Below, one piece after another: positions 1 to 6,499 of a stretch of DNA of 21,635 bases. The stretch comes from CAZYBG01 sp964645155. Lineage in GTDB: Bacteria; Pseudomonadota; Alphaproteobacteria; Rhodobacterales; Rhodobacteraceae. Every line of letters begins with the position of its first letter. The first letter of the stretch is position 1. Below the pieces are notes generated by a model. It had not been told where the DNA came from and made no database searches. It saw nothing but the letters and a program-made list of their open reading frames with translations. A program made the translations under genes and the position numbers. The DNA lies in the NCBI GenBank assembly GCA_964645155.1, contig CAZYBG010000047.1, forward strand, positions 1-21,635, in the 5' to 3' direction.

Positions 1-1430
1 CGCTCTTTTCGCGCGACGTCATCGCGCTCGCCGCCGGGGTGGCGCTCAGCCACAACACCTTCGACGCCGCGCTCTACCTCGGCATCTGCGACAAGATCGT
101 GCCGGGGCTCGTCATCGCGGCAGCCTCGTTCGGCCACGTGCCGGCAGTCTTCGTGCCGGCCGGGCCGATGACGAGCGGGCTGCCGAACGACGAGAAGTCG
201 ATGGTCCGCCAGCAGTTTGCCGCCGGCGAGGTCGGCCGCGACGCGCTGATGGCGGCCGAGATGGCATCCTACCACGGCCCAGGCACCTGCACCTTCTACG
301 GCACCGCGAACACCAACCAGATGCTGATGGAGTTCATGGGGCTGCACCTGCCCGGCGCGAGTTTCGTCAACCCCAACACGCCGCTGCGCGACGCGCTGAC
401 CACGGCGGCGGTCGAGCGGGCGCTGGCCATCACCGCGGGCGGCAACGACTACCGCCCGGCGGGCGAGATCCTCGACGAGCGCGCCTTCGTCAACGGGATC
501 GTCGGACTGATGGCGACGGGGGGCTCGACCAACCTTGTCCTGCACCTGCCGGCCATGGCAAGAGCGGCCGGTATCCATCTGGATCTGCAGGATTTCGGCG
601 AACTGTCAGAAGCCGTTCCGCTGATGGCGAAGGTCTATCCGAACGGCCTTGCCGACGTGAACCACTTCCACGCCGCGGGCGGCCTCGCCTACATGATCGG
701 CGAGTTGCTGTCGGCGGGCCTCCTGCATCCCGACACGCAGACGATCGCGGGCGACGGCCTTGCGCACTACACGCGCGAGCCGAAGCTGCGCGACGGCCGG
801 CTGACCTGGGAGGACGGGCCGGGCACCAGCCAGAACGACCGGATCCTGCGGCCGGCCTCGGACCCGTTCCAGCTGACCGGCGGCCTGAAGCAGCTTGCCG
901 GCAATCTGGGCCACGGGGTGATGAAGGTCTCGGCCGTGGCGCCCGAGCGGCACGTGGTCGAGGCGAAGGCGCGCATCTTCCACGACCAGAACGAGGTCAA
1001 GGCGGCCTTCAAGGCCGGCGCCTTCACCGAAGACACGGTGGTCGTCGTCCGCTTCCAGGGCCCGAAGGCGAACGGCATGCCCGAGCTTCATTCGCTGACG
1101 CCGACCCTCTCGGTCCTGCAGGATCGCGGCCTCAGGGTCGCGCTCGTCACCGACGGGCGGATGTCGGGCGCTTCGGGCAAGGTGCCGGCGGCGATCCATG
1201 TCGCGCCGGAAGCCGCCGATGGCGGGCCGCTCGCGCGGCTGCGCGACGGCGACCGGGTGCGGGTCGATGCGGTGGCCGGCACGCTCGACGTGCTCGAGCC
1301 CGATTTCGAGGCGCGCGAGCCGGTGCGCGCCGATCTCTCGGCAAACGGCGTCGGCCTCGGGCGCGAGATGTTCGAACTGTTCCGCCGCAACGCCGGGCTC
1401 GCCACCACCGGCGGCTGTTCGGTCGTGTGA
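1..1430 (+). CDS. edd: Phosphogluconate dehydratase, 5' end missing (window edge)
   Basis: Dehydrates 6-phosphogluconate to 2-keto-3-deoxy-6-phosphogluconate, the first committed step of the cytoplasmic Entner-Doudoroff pathway. The reading frame is open from base 3 (LFSRDVIALAAGVALSHNTF...), so the start lies upstream; about 476 codons are present against roughly 600 in the family, and about 130 N-terminal residues are missing. IlvD/Edd family signatures are visible: GTCTFYGTANTNQM, MATGGSTNLVLH and, near the C-terminus, DGRMSGASGKVPAA. The Cys in GTCTF is a likely ligand of the [4Fe-4S] cluster; another expected Cys lies in the missing part. Asn/Thr-rich GTANTNQ and the retained Edd-type spacing favour Edd over the related IlvD, and the nearby eda supports this. 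The gene ends 16 bp before the stop of a convergent hydrolase, so it is not directly joined to eda. Confidence 0.96.
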   Translation, partial: LFSRDVIALAAGVALSHNTFDAALYLGICDKIVPGLVIAAASFGHVPAVFVPAGPMTSGLPNDEKSMVRQQFAAGEVGRDALMAAEMASYHGPGTCTFYGTANTNQMLMEFMGLHLPGASFVNPNTPLRDALTTAAVERALAITAGGNDYRPAGEILDERAFVNGIVGLMATGGSTNLVLHLPAMARAAGIHLDLQDFGELSEAVPLMAKVYPNGLADVNHFHAAGGLAYMIGELLSAGLLHPDTQTIAGDGLAHYTREPKLRDGRLTWEDGPGTSQNDRILRPASDPFQLTGGLKQLAGNLGHGVMKVSAVAPERHVVEAKARIFHDQNEVKAAFKAGAFTEDTVVVVRFQGPKANGMPELHSLTPTLSVLQDRGLRVALVTDGRMSGASGKVPAAIHVAPEAADGGPLARLRDGDRVRVDAVAGTLDVLEPDFEAREPVRADLSANGVGLGREMFELFRRNAGLATTGGCSVV

Positions 1431-1446
1431 GGGCCCCCGCCCGCCG

Positions 1447-2394
1447 CTACCGGGCCGCGGCCCGCGCCCGGAGATCGGCCTGCGGCAGGCCCGCGGCGGC
1501 GAGGCCGGCCACCAGCGCCGGGCGGGCATGGTGCAGCCCGTGGCCGGCGCCTCTCACGTGGCGCACCCGCAGCGCGACCACCCGCTCGCGCAGCCAGGGC
1601 AGGTGCCAGGCGGCCTCGGCCGTGCCGTCGCGCTCGCCGCAGACTGCGAGGACCGGCGCGGTCAGCGGCGCCACCCTGGCGAGCGGCGCCATGCCGTCGT
1701 TGAAGGCGCGCAGCTCGGCCGCGATCGTCTCGATGGCGCGGGGCCGCGCGGCGTGGCTGACGGGAAACCCGTCGAGCCACGCCGGCACGGGCGCGGGTGC
1801 CGCGATCGCCGCGAGAAGCCGCTGCCGGACCAGCGGCAGCAGCGCCGGCACCACCCAGCGGCGGACCGGCGGCCCGATCACCGGCGCGGTGGCGAGCCGC
1901 AGTCCCGGCATCAGGCGGTGCGGCGTGGGCCGGCAGAACGGCGAGACCAGCACCAGCCGCTCCACCAGGCCCGGATGGCGCGCCGCGAGCCAGAGCGCGG
2001 CGCCCGCCGCCAGCGAATGGGCGACGATGCGGGCACGCGCGATCCCGAGCGCGCCGAGCAGCCCCGCCGCCCAGTCGGCGGTGCCGACCGGATCGGCGCG
2101 CCCCTCCGGCAGCGGGTCGCTCAGCCCGTATCCGGGGCGGTCGGGCGCGATCCAGCGCGCCCCGCCCTGCCGCGCGAAGGCGCCGAGCACCTCCTGGCCG
2201 AGGCCGCCGGCGCCGTGCAGCAGAAGCACCGCCCGGCCGCTGCCTGCATCCAGCCAGTGCGTGCGGGCGCCGGCCACGTCGGCGAACTGCCCGACCAGAA
2301 TCTCCTCGACGCTTTCGCGCCCGGTCCGCACTTCGGCGCTTCCGCGCCCGGTCCTCGCTTCGGCGCCTCCGCGTCTGGTCCGCACTTCCGCCAT
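1447..2394 (-). CDS. Alpha/beta-fold hydrolase, substrate unknown
   Basis: A 315-residue cytoplasmic alpha/beta hydrolase. After an odd 28-residue N-terminus (three copies of a 9-residue repeat like GAEARTGRG) the fold begins with a strand and HG oxyanion motif, VLLLHGAGGLG (residues 56-66). The nucleophile elbow is VAHSLAAG with Ser127; the flanking residues are Ala rather than the usual Gly (A-H-S-L-A). The likely acid is Asp256 (CGERDG) and the likely base His285 (GAGHG), completing a triad. It resembles the broad MhpC/BchO-like group, but nothing fixes a substrate. ATG at 2394 was chosen because it is the first ATG before the fold, has AGGGTGG just upstream, and upstream readthrough would run antisense to eda. 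It lies inverted between edd and eda, converging on edd (16-bp gap) and diverging from eda. Confidence 0.85.
   Translation of the reverse strand: MAEVRTRRGGAEARTGRGSAEVRTGRESVEEILVGQFADVAGARTHWLDAGSGRAVLLLHGAGGLGQEVLGAFARQGGARWIAPDRPGYGLSDPLPEGRADPVGTADWAAGLLGALGIARARIVAHSLAAGAALWLAARHPGLVERLVLVSPFCRPTPHRLMPGLRLATAPVIGPPVRRWVVPALLPLVRQRLLAAIAAPAPVPAWLDGFPVSHAARPRAIETIAAELRAFNDGMAPLARVAPLTAPVLAVCGERDGTAEAAWHLPWLRERVVALRVRHVRGAGHGLHHARPALVAGLAAAGLPQADLRARAAAR
2314..2394 (-). repeat. Three tandem 27-bp units at the 5' end of the hydrolase gene
   Basis: Units lie at 2314-2340, 2341-2367 and 2368-2394. Units 1 and 2 match at 23 of 27 bases, units 1 and 3 at 21 of 27. Read on the minus strand they encode MAEVRTRRG, GAEARTGRG and SAEVRTGRE, in frame, and the first unit carries the start codon. 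The array is a coding minisatellite; its products are basic and probably disordered. Confidence 0.85.
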
Positions 2395-2399
2395 CGCCA

Positions 2400-2426
2400 C
2401 CCTGGCCCACCCCCGGCCCACCCCCC
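2400..2426 (-). promoter_or_regulatory. G-run cluster (putative G-quadruplex) in the hydrolase leader
   Basis: On the minus strand, just before the hydrolase ATG at 2394, runs of 6, 3, 5, 3 and 3 G are separated by T, CC, T and CCA. This fits the standard G3+N1-7 quadruplex pattern with spare runs. The last run (AGGG) is also the best Shine-Dalgarno candidate. On the plus strand it appears as two tandem copies of GGCCCACCCCC (2404-2414, 2415-2425). The motif is seen directly; folding and any regulatory effect are inferred. Confidence 0.5.
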
Positions 2427-2608
2427 GCGGCGCGCCAGGCGTCCCGGGATCGGGGGCCGACCGGCGCGGCGCGCACCCGCACGAAACCGCATGGCGCGGG
2501 ATCGGTTCCCGCCCCGGAGCGGCGGCCGGTTGCCTTCCGGCGCCGCGACCGGCATCGTCCACCCAGCCCCGCCTGCGCCGCCCCGTCCCGCCAAGGAGCC
2601 CGCCCGAG

Positions 2609-3250
2609 ATGACCCCCGCCGAAGCCTCACGCCTGACCACCGCGATCTGCGCCCGCGCCCCGGTGATCCCGGTCCTCGTCGTCGAGGACGCCGCGGCGGC
2701 GGGGGGGCTGGCGCAGGCGCTGGTGGCCGGCGGGCTGCCGGCGCTGGAGGTGACGCTGCGCACGCCCGCGGCGCTCGACGCGATCCGCGCGATGGCGGCG
2801 GTCGAGGGCGGCGTGGTCGGCGCGGGCACCCTGCTGACGCCGGCGGACGTGAAGGCCGCGAAAGCCGCAGGCGCCCGTTTCGGCGTCTCTCCGGGCGCGA
2901 CGGACCGGCTGCTCGACGCCTGCGAGGCCGAGGGGCTGCCGCTCCTGCCCGGGGCGGCGACGGCAAGCGAGGTGATGCGGCTCTTCGAGCGCGGCTACAC
3001 GGCGATGAAGTTCTTCCCCGCCGAGGGGGCCGGCGGCGCGGCGGCGCTGAAGGCGATCGGCGCGCCGATCCCGCAGGTGCGCTTCTGCCCGACCGGCGGC
3101 ATCGGCCCCGGGAATGCGCCGGACTACCTCGCGCTTGCCAACGTCATGTGCGTCGGCGGCTCGTGGGTGGCGCCGAAGGCGATGGTCGAGGCCGCCGACT
3201 GGGCGGGGGTCGAGCGGCTCGCCCGCGGGGCCGCAGCGCTGCGCCGCTAG
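2609..3250 (+). CDS. eda: KDPG aldolase (2-dehydro-3-deoxyphosphogluconate aldolase)
   Basis: Cleaves 2-keto-3-deoxy-6-phosphogluconate to pyruvate and glyceraldehyde-3-phosphate, the second Entner-Doudoroff step, as a class I (Schiff base) aldolase trimer in the cytoplasm. The product is 213 residues, the same length as the E. coli enzyme. Key positions are visible: Glu47 and Arg51 in LEVTLRT, GAGTLL (71-76), FGVSPGA (91-97), the Schiff-base Lys134 in AMKFFPAE, and the phosphate-binding CPTGGIG near the C-terminus. ATG 2609 follows a good AAGGAG at 2593-2598. With an antisense hydrolase between it and edd, eda must be driven from its own promoter in the very G+C-rich 2395-2608 stretch, where I could not pick out a sigma70-like one. 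Its stop codon overlaps the stop of the convergent olsB-like gene in a single CTAG. Confidence 0.97.
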   Translation: MTPAEASRLTTAICARAPVIPVLVVEDAAAAGGLAQALVAGGLPALEVTLRTPAALDAIRAMAAVEGGVVGAGTLLTPADVKAAKAAGARFGVSPGATDRLLDACEAEGLPLLPGAATASEVMRLFERGYTAMKFFPAEGAGGAAALKAIGAPIPQVRFCPTGGIGPGNAPDYLALANVMCVGGSWVAPKAMVEAADWAGVERLARGAAALRR

Positions 3251-3999
3251 GTCGCGACGCCGCGCAGCAGCCGCGCCCGCGCCGGCGGGACGCGGCCGAT
3301 CTCGAGGCCGGTGAAGACATGCATCGTGCCGAGGTCGCGGTCGACCACCGCATGGTCGCTGACCCAGCCGCCCATCAGCAGATAGGTCCGCAGGAGCGGC
3401 GGCATCCCGAGAAGCGCGCGGCGCGGGTCGGGCGTGCGGCGACGGAGCTTCTGCGCGAAGCGGAACACCTCGGGCGCCTTGACCCGCGGCCACCACCGGC
3501 GCGGCGCCAGGTGGCGCGCGCGCAAGAGCGCGAACGCATCCATGTAGTCGGCCGCCTCGGTCCCCATGAACGACGAGCAGCCGAAGAGAAGCTCCACCCC
3601 CTCGCGGTCGACATAGGCGGTCATCGCGCCCCAGGCGACGCGCAGGATGTCGGGGTCGCGCCAGTCGGGATGGATGCAGAACCGCCCCATCTCGACCATC
3701 CGGCCCTGGAACCCCTCGAGCGCGGAGAGCTCGTAATATTGCGCCGAGTAACTCTGCCCGATATCGGCGCCGCCGGCGAGCGGCAGGAGCCGGAAGCAGC
3801 AGACGAGCGTGCCCGACCGGGCCTCCTCGATCAGCACGTGGGTACAGCGGGCATCGAAGCTGTCGGCCTCGCGCTCGCCCTCGCGGTGGCCGCCGCGCGC
3901 GGCGATGAAGGCGAGGTGGCGCAGCCGCTGGGCACGGGCCACGTCGTCGGGACCGGCAGCAACGCGGGCACGGTAACGGCCTTTTGAGAGCGAAAGCAT
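3247..3999 (-). CDS. olsB: GNAT-family N-acyltransferase, probable ornithine-lipid OlsB
   Basis: A 250-residue protein of the Acetyltransf_5 / OlsB-hemolysin group, which transfers a 3-hydroxyacyl chain from acyl-ACP to the alpha-amino group of ornithine to give lyso-ornithine lipid at the inner membrane face. Supporting segments are YRARVAAGPDDVARAQRLRH at the N-terminus, the acyltransferase core QSYSAQYYELSAL followed by MVEMGRFCIHPDWRDPDILR, LLFGCSSFMGTE, and the C-terminal LLRTYLLMGGWVSDHAVVDR. The length fits alphaproteobacterial OlsB. ATG 3999 has an AGGAG six bases upstream. The usual partner olsA is not adjacent: the gene converges on eda and shares the stop palindrome CTAG. It is divergent from msrB across a 106-bp region that carries a plausible promoter and a DnaA box. 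The family is clear; ornithine as the substrate is inferred. Confidence 0.8.
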   Translation of the reverse strand: MLSLSKGRYRARVAAGPDDVARAQRLRHLAFIAARGGHREGEREADSFDARCTHVLIEEARSGTLVCCFRLLPLAGGADIGQSYSAQYYELSALEGFQGRMVEMGRFCIHPDWRDPDILRVAWGAMTAYVDREGVELLFGCSSFMGTEAADYMDAFALLRARHLAPRRWWPRVKAPEVFRFAQKLRRRTPDPRRALLGMPPLLRTYLLMGGWVSDHAVVDRDLGTMHVFTGLEIGRVPPARARLLRGVAT

Positions 4000-4043
4000 C
4001 TAGGCTCCTGTCCGGCCCTTGGCCGCGCTGCCGACGCATCCTA

Positions 4044-4072
4044 ACTATGCGCTTGACCCCGGTTATCCACAA
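4044..4072 (-). promoter_or_regulatory. Candidate promoter for the olsB-like gene
   Basis: On the minus strand TTGTGG (4072-4067) is followed after 17 bp by CATAGT (4049-4044), matching sigma70 elements in spacing and partly in sequence. The predicted start is about 37 bp before the ATG at 3999. The -35 element overlaps the DnaA box at 4063-4071. Confidence 0.4.
4063..4071 (+). promoter_or_regulatory. Perfect consensus DnaA box TTATCCACA
   Basis: TTATCCACA is identical to the strongest E. coli oriC box (R1 type, TTATNCACA). It is intergenic, between the divergent olsB-like and msrB genes. At this base composition the 9-mer is not expected even once by chance in the window. It is a single box with no AT-rich unwinding element or further boxes around it, so it is not an origin; a regulatory or DnaA-titration role is inferred. 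Confidence 0.55.
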
Positions 4073-4105
4073 GTCGTGACAGGGGTTTGACGCAAGGGGA
4101 AACGG

Positions 4106-4501
4106 ATGATCGACAAGGTGGTGAAAAGCGACGAGGCCTGGCGCGCCGAACTCGGCGATCTGGCCTACAAGGTGACGCGCAAGCACGCGACCGAACGCGC
4201 CTTCACCCACGACGACTTCCCGAAGGCGGCGGGCACGTTCCGCTGCGTCTGTTGCGGCGCGGCCCTGTTCGACCAGGCCCATAAGTTCGACAGCGGCACC
4301 GGCTGGCCGTCGTTCTGGCAGCCGCTCGACCCCGAGATGGTGGGCGAGAGCGAGGACAACGGCTGGCTGATGCGCCGCACCGAGGTTCACTGCAACCGCT
4401 GCGACGCGCATCTGGGCCACGTCTTTCCCGACGGACCCCGCCCCACGGGCCTGCGCTACTGCATCAACGGCGTGGCGCTGAAGTTCGAACCCTCGGACTA
4501 G
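4106..4501 (+). CDS. msrB: Peptide-methionine (R)-S-oxide reductase
   Basis: Reduces methionine-R-sulfoxide in proteins, with thioredoxin as the usual electron donor; no signal peptide, so cytoplasmic. The 131-residue product is a single full-length MsrB (SelR) domain. Structural zinc is held by Cys47/Cys50 (RCVCC) and Cys96/Cys99 (HCNRC). The catalytic residue is Cys119 in LRYCINGVAL, with the substrate pocket motif DSGTGWPSFW at 62-71. Many MsrBs carry a resolving Cys in that motif (SGCGWPS); here it is Thr65, so regeneration must use another Cys or go directly. ATG 4106 follows AAGGGGAA. The gene stands alone, divergent from olsB and convergent with bamE. A TTGACC at 4053-4058 has no matching -10, so its promoter is not called. 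Confidence 0.96.
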   Translation: MIDKVVKSDEAWRAELGDLAYKVTRKHATERAFTHDDFPKAAGTFRCVCCGAALFDQAHKFDSGTGWPSFWQPLDPEMVGESEDNGWLMRRTEVHCNRCDAHLGHVFPDGPRPTGLRYCINGVALKFEPSD

Positions 4502-4529
4502 CCGCGCCCTGCCCCGGCCCCGGCGCGGC
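4501..4529. terminator. Hairpin between convergent msrB and bamE
   Basis: GCCGCGCC (4501-4508) and GGCGCGGC (4522-4529) form a perfect 8-bp stem with a 13-nt loop, starting at the last base of the msrB stop. There is no T-tract, so an intrinsic terminator is only plausible; its place between convergent genes is the main support. Confidence 0.35.
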
Positions 4530-4560
4530 CCGCCCTGCGGCGACATCGCGGCGGCTGGCC

Positions 4561-5013
4561 TCAGTCGAACTCGGCGAGGTTGATCCGCCCGAGGTTGCCG
4601 AGCAGCTGGCGCAGGAACGACACGTTGCGCACCGAGGTCTCGGTCACCCGCCGCGAGAGCGGCACGACGCGGCCGTCCTGCAGCGTGAAGCGCTCGATGT
4701 TCTCGACCACGCCGTCGGGGTCGAAGCTAATCGCGACGAGCTGGCGGTCGACCTCGCGCGGGGCGCGCCAGGCGACCGTCTCGTACCGGCTGCGGACATA
4801 GTAGTAGCCGCTGCCGGTGACGACGCCGCCGGTGGTCGGCGCGCCGACCGAGGCGGCCACCGTCTCGCGCGTGTCGACGCCGACGGTGAGGAACGACAGG
4901 TCCTCGTCAGACGGGACGTAGCCGTGGTTGCGCACGAGCGGAGTGCAGGCGCCGAGGGCCAGAAGAAACGTCGCGGCCACCGCCCCGGCGATCCGCATCC
5001 TGAGCCCGATCAT
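4561..5013 (-). CDS. bamE: Outer-membrane assembly lipoprotein BamE (SmpA/OmlA)
   Basis: BamE is an accessory lipoprotein of the BAM complex, which inserts beta-barrel proteins into the outer membrane. The 150-residue product begins with a lipoprotein signal (basic MIGLRMR, a hydrophobic stretch, lipobox LGAC) with lipidated Cys23. The mature part has the SmpA/OmlA pattern: LSFLTVGVDTRETVAASVGAP (about 40-60), the helical hairpin that precedes a three-stranded sheet, then GSGYYYVRSRYET and ISFDPDGVVENIERF. ATG 5013 has AGAGGA upstream; Met6 is an alternative that keeps the signal. It is divergent from yceD, an arrangement I recall as common in Rhodobacterales. Confidence 0.92.
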   Translation of the reverse strand: MIGLRMRIAGAVAATFLLALGACTPLVRNHGYVPSDEDLSFLTVGVDTRETVAASVGAPTTGGVVTGSGYYYVRSRYETVAWRAPREVDRQLVAISFDPDGVVENIERFTLQDGRVVPLSRRVTETSVRNVSFLRQLLGNLGRINLAEFD

Positions 5014-5022
5014 GGCATCCTC

Positions 5023-5051
5023 TTGTCACGCAACCCTGCCCTCAATATCTC
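5023..5051 (+). promoter_or_regulatory. Candidate promoter for yceD
   Basis: TTGTCA (5023-5028, 5/6 to consensus) and TATCTC (5046-5051) are separated by 17 bp, about 70 bp before the yceD ATG. The surrounding 5014-5090 stretch is AT-richer than its neighbours, as expected for the divergent bamE/yceD control region. Confidence 0.4.
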
Positions 5052-5124
5052 GCTTAGAGAAAATCGCGGCCTCCTTCAAGGAAGGAACGCCCCGCCGCGC
5101 CCGACCCGAGGAAGGTCCCACGCC

Positions 5125-5661
5125 ATGACGACCGCCCATGAGCCGCGCCCGTTCCGTGCAGCCGACCTCGCGCGCCGCGCCGAGCTTGCCTTCGACATCG
5201 CGCCCGACGACGACGCGCGCGAGGCGCTGGCCGGGCGGCTGGGGCTTCTCGGCCTGCGCAAGCTGCGCTTCGCCGGGCGCCTGGTGCCCGAGGGCCGGCG
5301 CGACTGGCGGCTCGAGGCGACGCTCGGCGCGACGGTGGTGCAGCCCTGCGTGGTCACGCTCGCACCCGTGACCACGCGGCTCGACGAGCCGGTGGCGCGC
5401 CGCTACCTCGCCGACTGGACCGATCCGGACCCCGGCAGCGAGGTCGAGATGCCGGCCGACGACAGCGTCGAGCCGCTCGGCACCGCCATCGACCCCGCGC
5501 AGGTGATGGAGGAGGCGCTGGCGCTGGCGCTGCCGCTCTATCCCCGCGCCCAGGGCGCCGAATTCGGCGAGGCGGTGTTCGGTGCGCCGGGCGCGCTGCC
5601 GCTGACCGACGAGGCGGTGCGCCCCTTCGCGCCGCTTGCCAAGCTGCGGCGGCCCGAGTAG
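5125..5661 (+). CDS. yceD: YceD family (DUF177) protein, 23S rRNA accumulation factor
   Basis: The DUF177/YceD family is associated with 23S rRNA accumulation and almost always sits next to rpmF. The 178-residue product is cytoplasmic and acidic. Family features include FDIAPDDDAREALAGRLGL (about 25-43), GRLVPEGRRDWRLEATL, and the core VVQPCVVTLAPVTTRLDEPV, which in other members contains one or more Cys, followed by the acidic EVEMPADDSVEPLG and the conserved tail AIDPAQVMEEALALALPLYP. ATG 5125 was chosen over upstream in-frame codons because GAGGAAGG lies at 5108-5115 and the family alignment begins there. It does not abut rpmF: an exported-protein gene and an untranslated gap of 265 bp come between. 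Confidence 0.93.
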   Translation: MTTAHEPRPFRAADLARRAELAFDIAPDDDAREALAGRLGLLGLRKLRFAGRLVPEGRRDWRLEATLGATVVQPCVVTLAPVTTRLDEPVARRYLADWTDPDPGSEVEMPADDSVEPLGTAIDPAQVMEEALALALPLYPRAQGAEFGEAVFGAPGALPLTDEAVRPFAPLAKLRRPE

Positions 5662-5696
5662 CCGTTTTGCAGGGCCATCTGAACGGAGGCGGCGGA

Positions 5697-6269
5697 TTGT
5701 TCGGGTTCCCCAAGGTGCGGCGCGCGGCGCTGCGGGTCGGTGTGGCGGTCGCGGCCTGCGCGTCGGCGATGGCGTCGGCGACGGCGGCCGCGGGCGAGGG
5801 TATTGACTTCGCGGCGATGCCGATCGGGTGCCGCTGGCACACGGCGTTGTCCGACCGGCCGACCGAGGTCAGCACCTATGTCGGCGAACGCTCGGGCTTC
5901 CACGTCATCGAGGTGACGACCGGGCGCGGACGGCCCGTCGCCACGGTCTTCAACACGCCCGACGGCCACTATGCGCAGAGGGTGTTCCCGGACGGCCGCT
6001 GGGAGCGGTTCACCCCGCATACCTGCTTTGCCGTCGAGGGCCGTTGCGAGAGCACTTACGAGCGCGGCGACGGCCTGCGCGTGCGCCAGTGGAGCGAGGG
6101 GCGCCGGAGCGGCGACGGCTTCGTCGTCCGATCCGGCGAGGTCGGCGGCGCGGCCTATGCCGCGGAGGCCTATCGCCTCGGGCCGTTCAACGTGATCGCG
6201 GAAAGCCGCAACGAGACCTATGCCGCGCGCGTGACGAAGTTCGAACGCTGCGACGCGCCGGCAGGCTGA
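5697..6269 (+). CDS. Exported protein of unknown function (possible lipoprotein)
   Basis: I do not recognise this 190-residue protein. The N-terminus is a signal sequence: basic FGFPKVRR, a hydrophobic stretch LRVGVAVAAC, then ASAMASATAAAGEG. VAAC (Cys21) fits a lipobox, but cleavage after ATAAA by signal peptidase I is equally possible. The mature part has Cys45, Cys110, Cys117 and Cys185, enough for two disulfides, and is rich in Arg, Gly and short beta-like strands (FHVIEVTTGRG, HYAQRVFPDGRWERF). No membrane segment follows. The best start is TTG 5697 with GGAGG seven bases upstream; an earlier TTG at 5667 has no ribosome site. It sits 36 bp after yceD and 265 bp before rpmF, splitting a usually tight pair. 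That it is a real gene is supported by the ribosome site, signal peptide and spaced Cys. Confidence 0.7.
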   Translation: MFGFPKVRRAALRVGVAVAACASAMASATAAAGEGIDFAAMPIGCRWHTALSDRPTEVSTYVGERSGFHVIEVTTGRGRPVATVFNTPDGHYAQRVFPDGRWERFTPHTCFAVEGRCESTYERGDGLRVRQWSEGRRSGDGFVVRSGEVGGAAYAAEAYRLGPFNVIAESRNETYAARVTKFERCDAPAG

Positions 6270-6450
6270 GGCGCAGGCGCGCCGAGTGGCGGCGGGCGGC
6301 GTCGGGCCGGAAATGCATTCTTTTTCAGAGCTTTGGGAAAAACCGGCCGGGGCGGCCCGCGGGTCTTTTCCGTGGCCCGGCGAACCCGCCAGAATCTCCT
6401 TGCGCGGCCACCGAATCCCAGTATTTTCGCGCCCTCGTTTGCAAGTTGGG

Positions 6451-6479
6451 TTGGACACCGGGCGCCTTCGCGGCGTAAG
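6451..6479 (+). promoter_or_regulatory. Candidate promoter for rpmF-plsX-fabH
   Basis: TTGGAC (6451-6456), a 17-bp spacer and CGTAAG (6474-6479) lie about 55 bp before the rpmF ATG. The -10 match is weak, but 6300-6460 is the AT-richest intergenic stretch in this part of the window, as expected of a control region. Weak -10 elements are common in Rhodobacterales. Confidence 0.3.
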
Positions 6480-6499
6480 AGGTGCCTGACCCTGGTGGA

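Noticed and set aside
606..1529. A 307-codon minus-strand frame inside edd
   Set aside because: Antisense to a strongly conserved Edd sequence; no domain or ribosome site.
1198..3987. A 929-codon open frame on the plus strand across edd, hydrolase, eda and olsB
   Set aside because: It runs in a shifted frame through genes with clear family signatures; Arg/Ala/Pro/Gly-rich translation is typical of off-frame reading at high G+C.
4053..4058. TTGACC as a -35 for msrB
   Set aside because: At 16-18 bp spacing there is no -10-like sequence (GTGACA only).
4040..4090. Replication origin at the DnaA box
   Set aside because: A single box, no AT-rich unwinding region, no dnaA, dnaN, parAB or hemE nearby.
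4924..5124. Longer yceD start at 4924
   Set aside because: Would overlap bamE and its signal region and lacks the family alignment; ATG 5125 has a strong ribosome site.
5667..5696. Earlier TTG start for the exported protein
   Set aside because: No ribosome site before it, and it would add a Gly-rich stretch before the signal; TTG 5697 has GGAGG at proper spacing.
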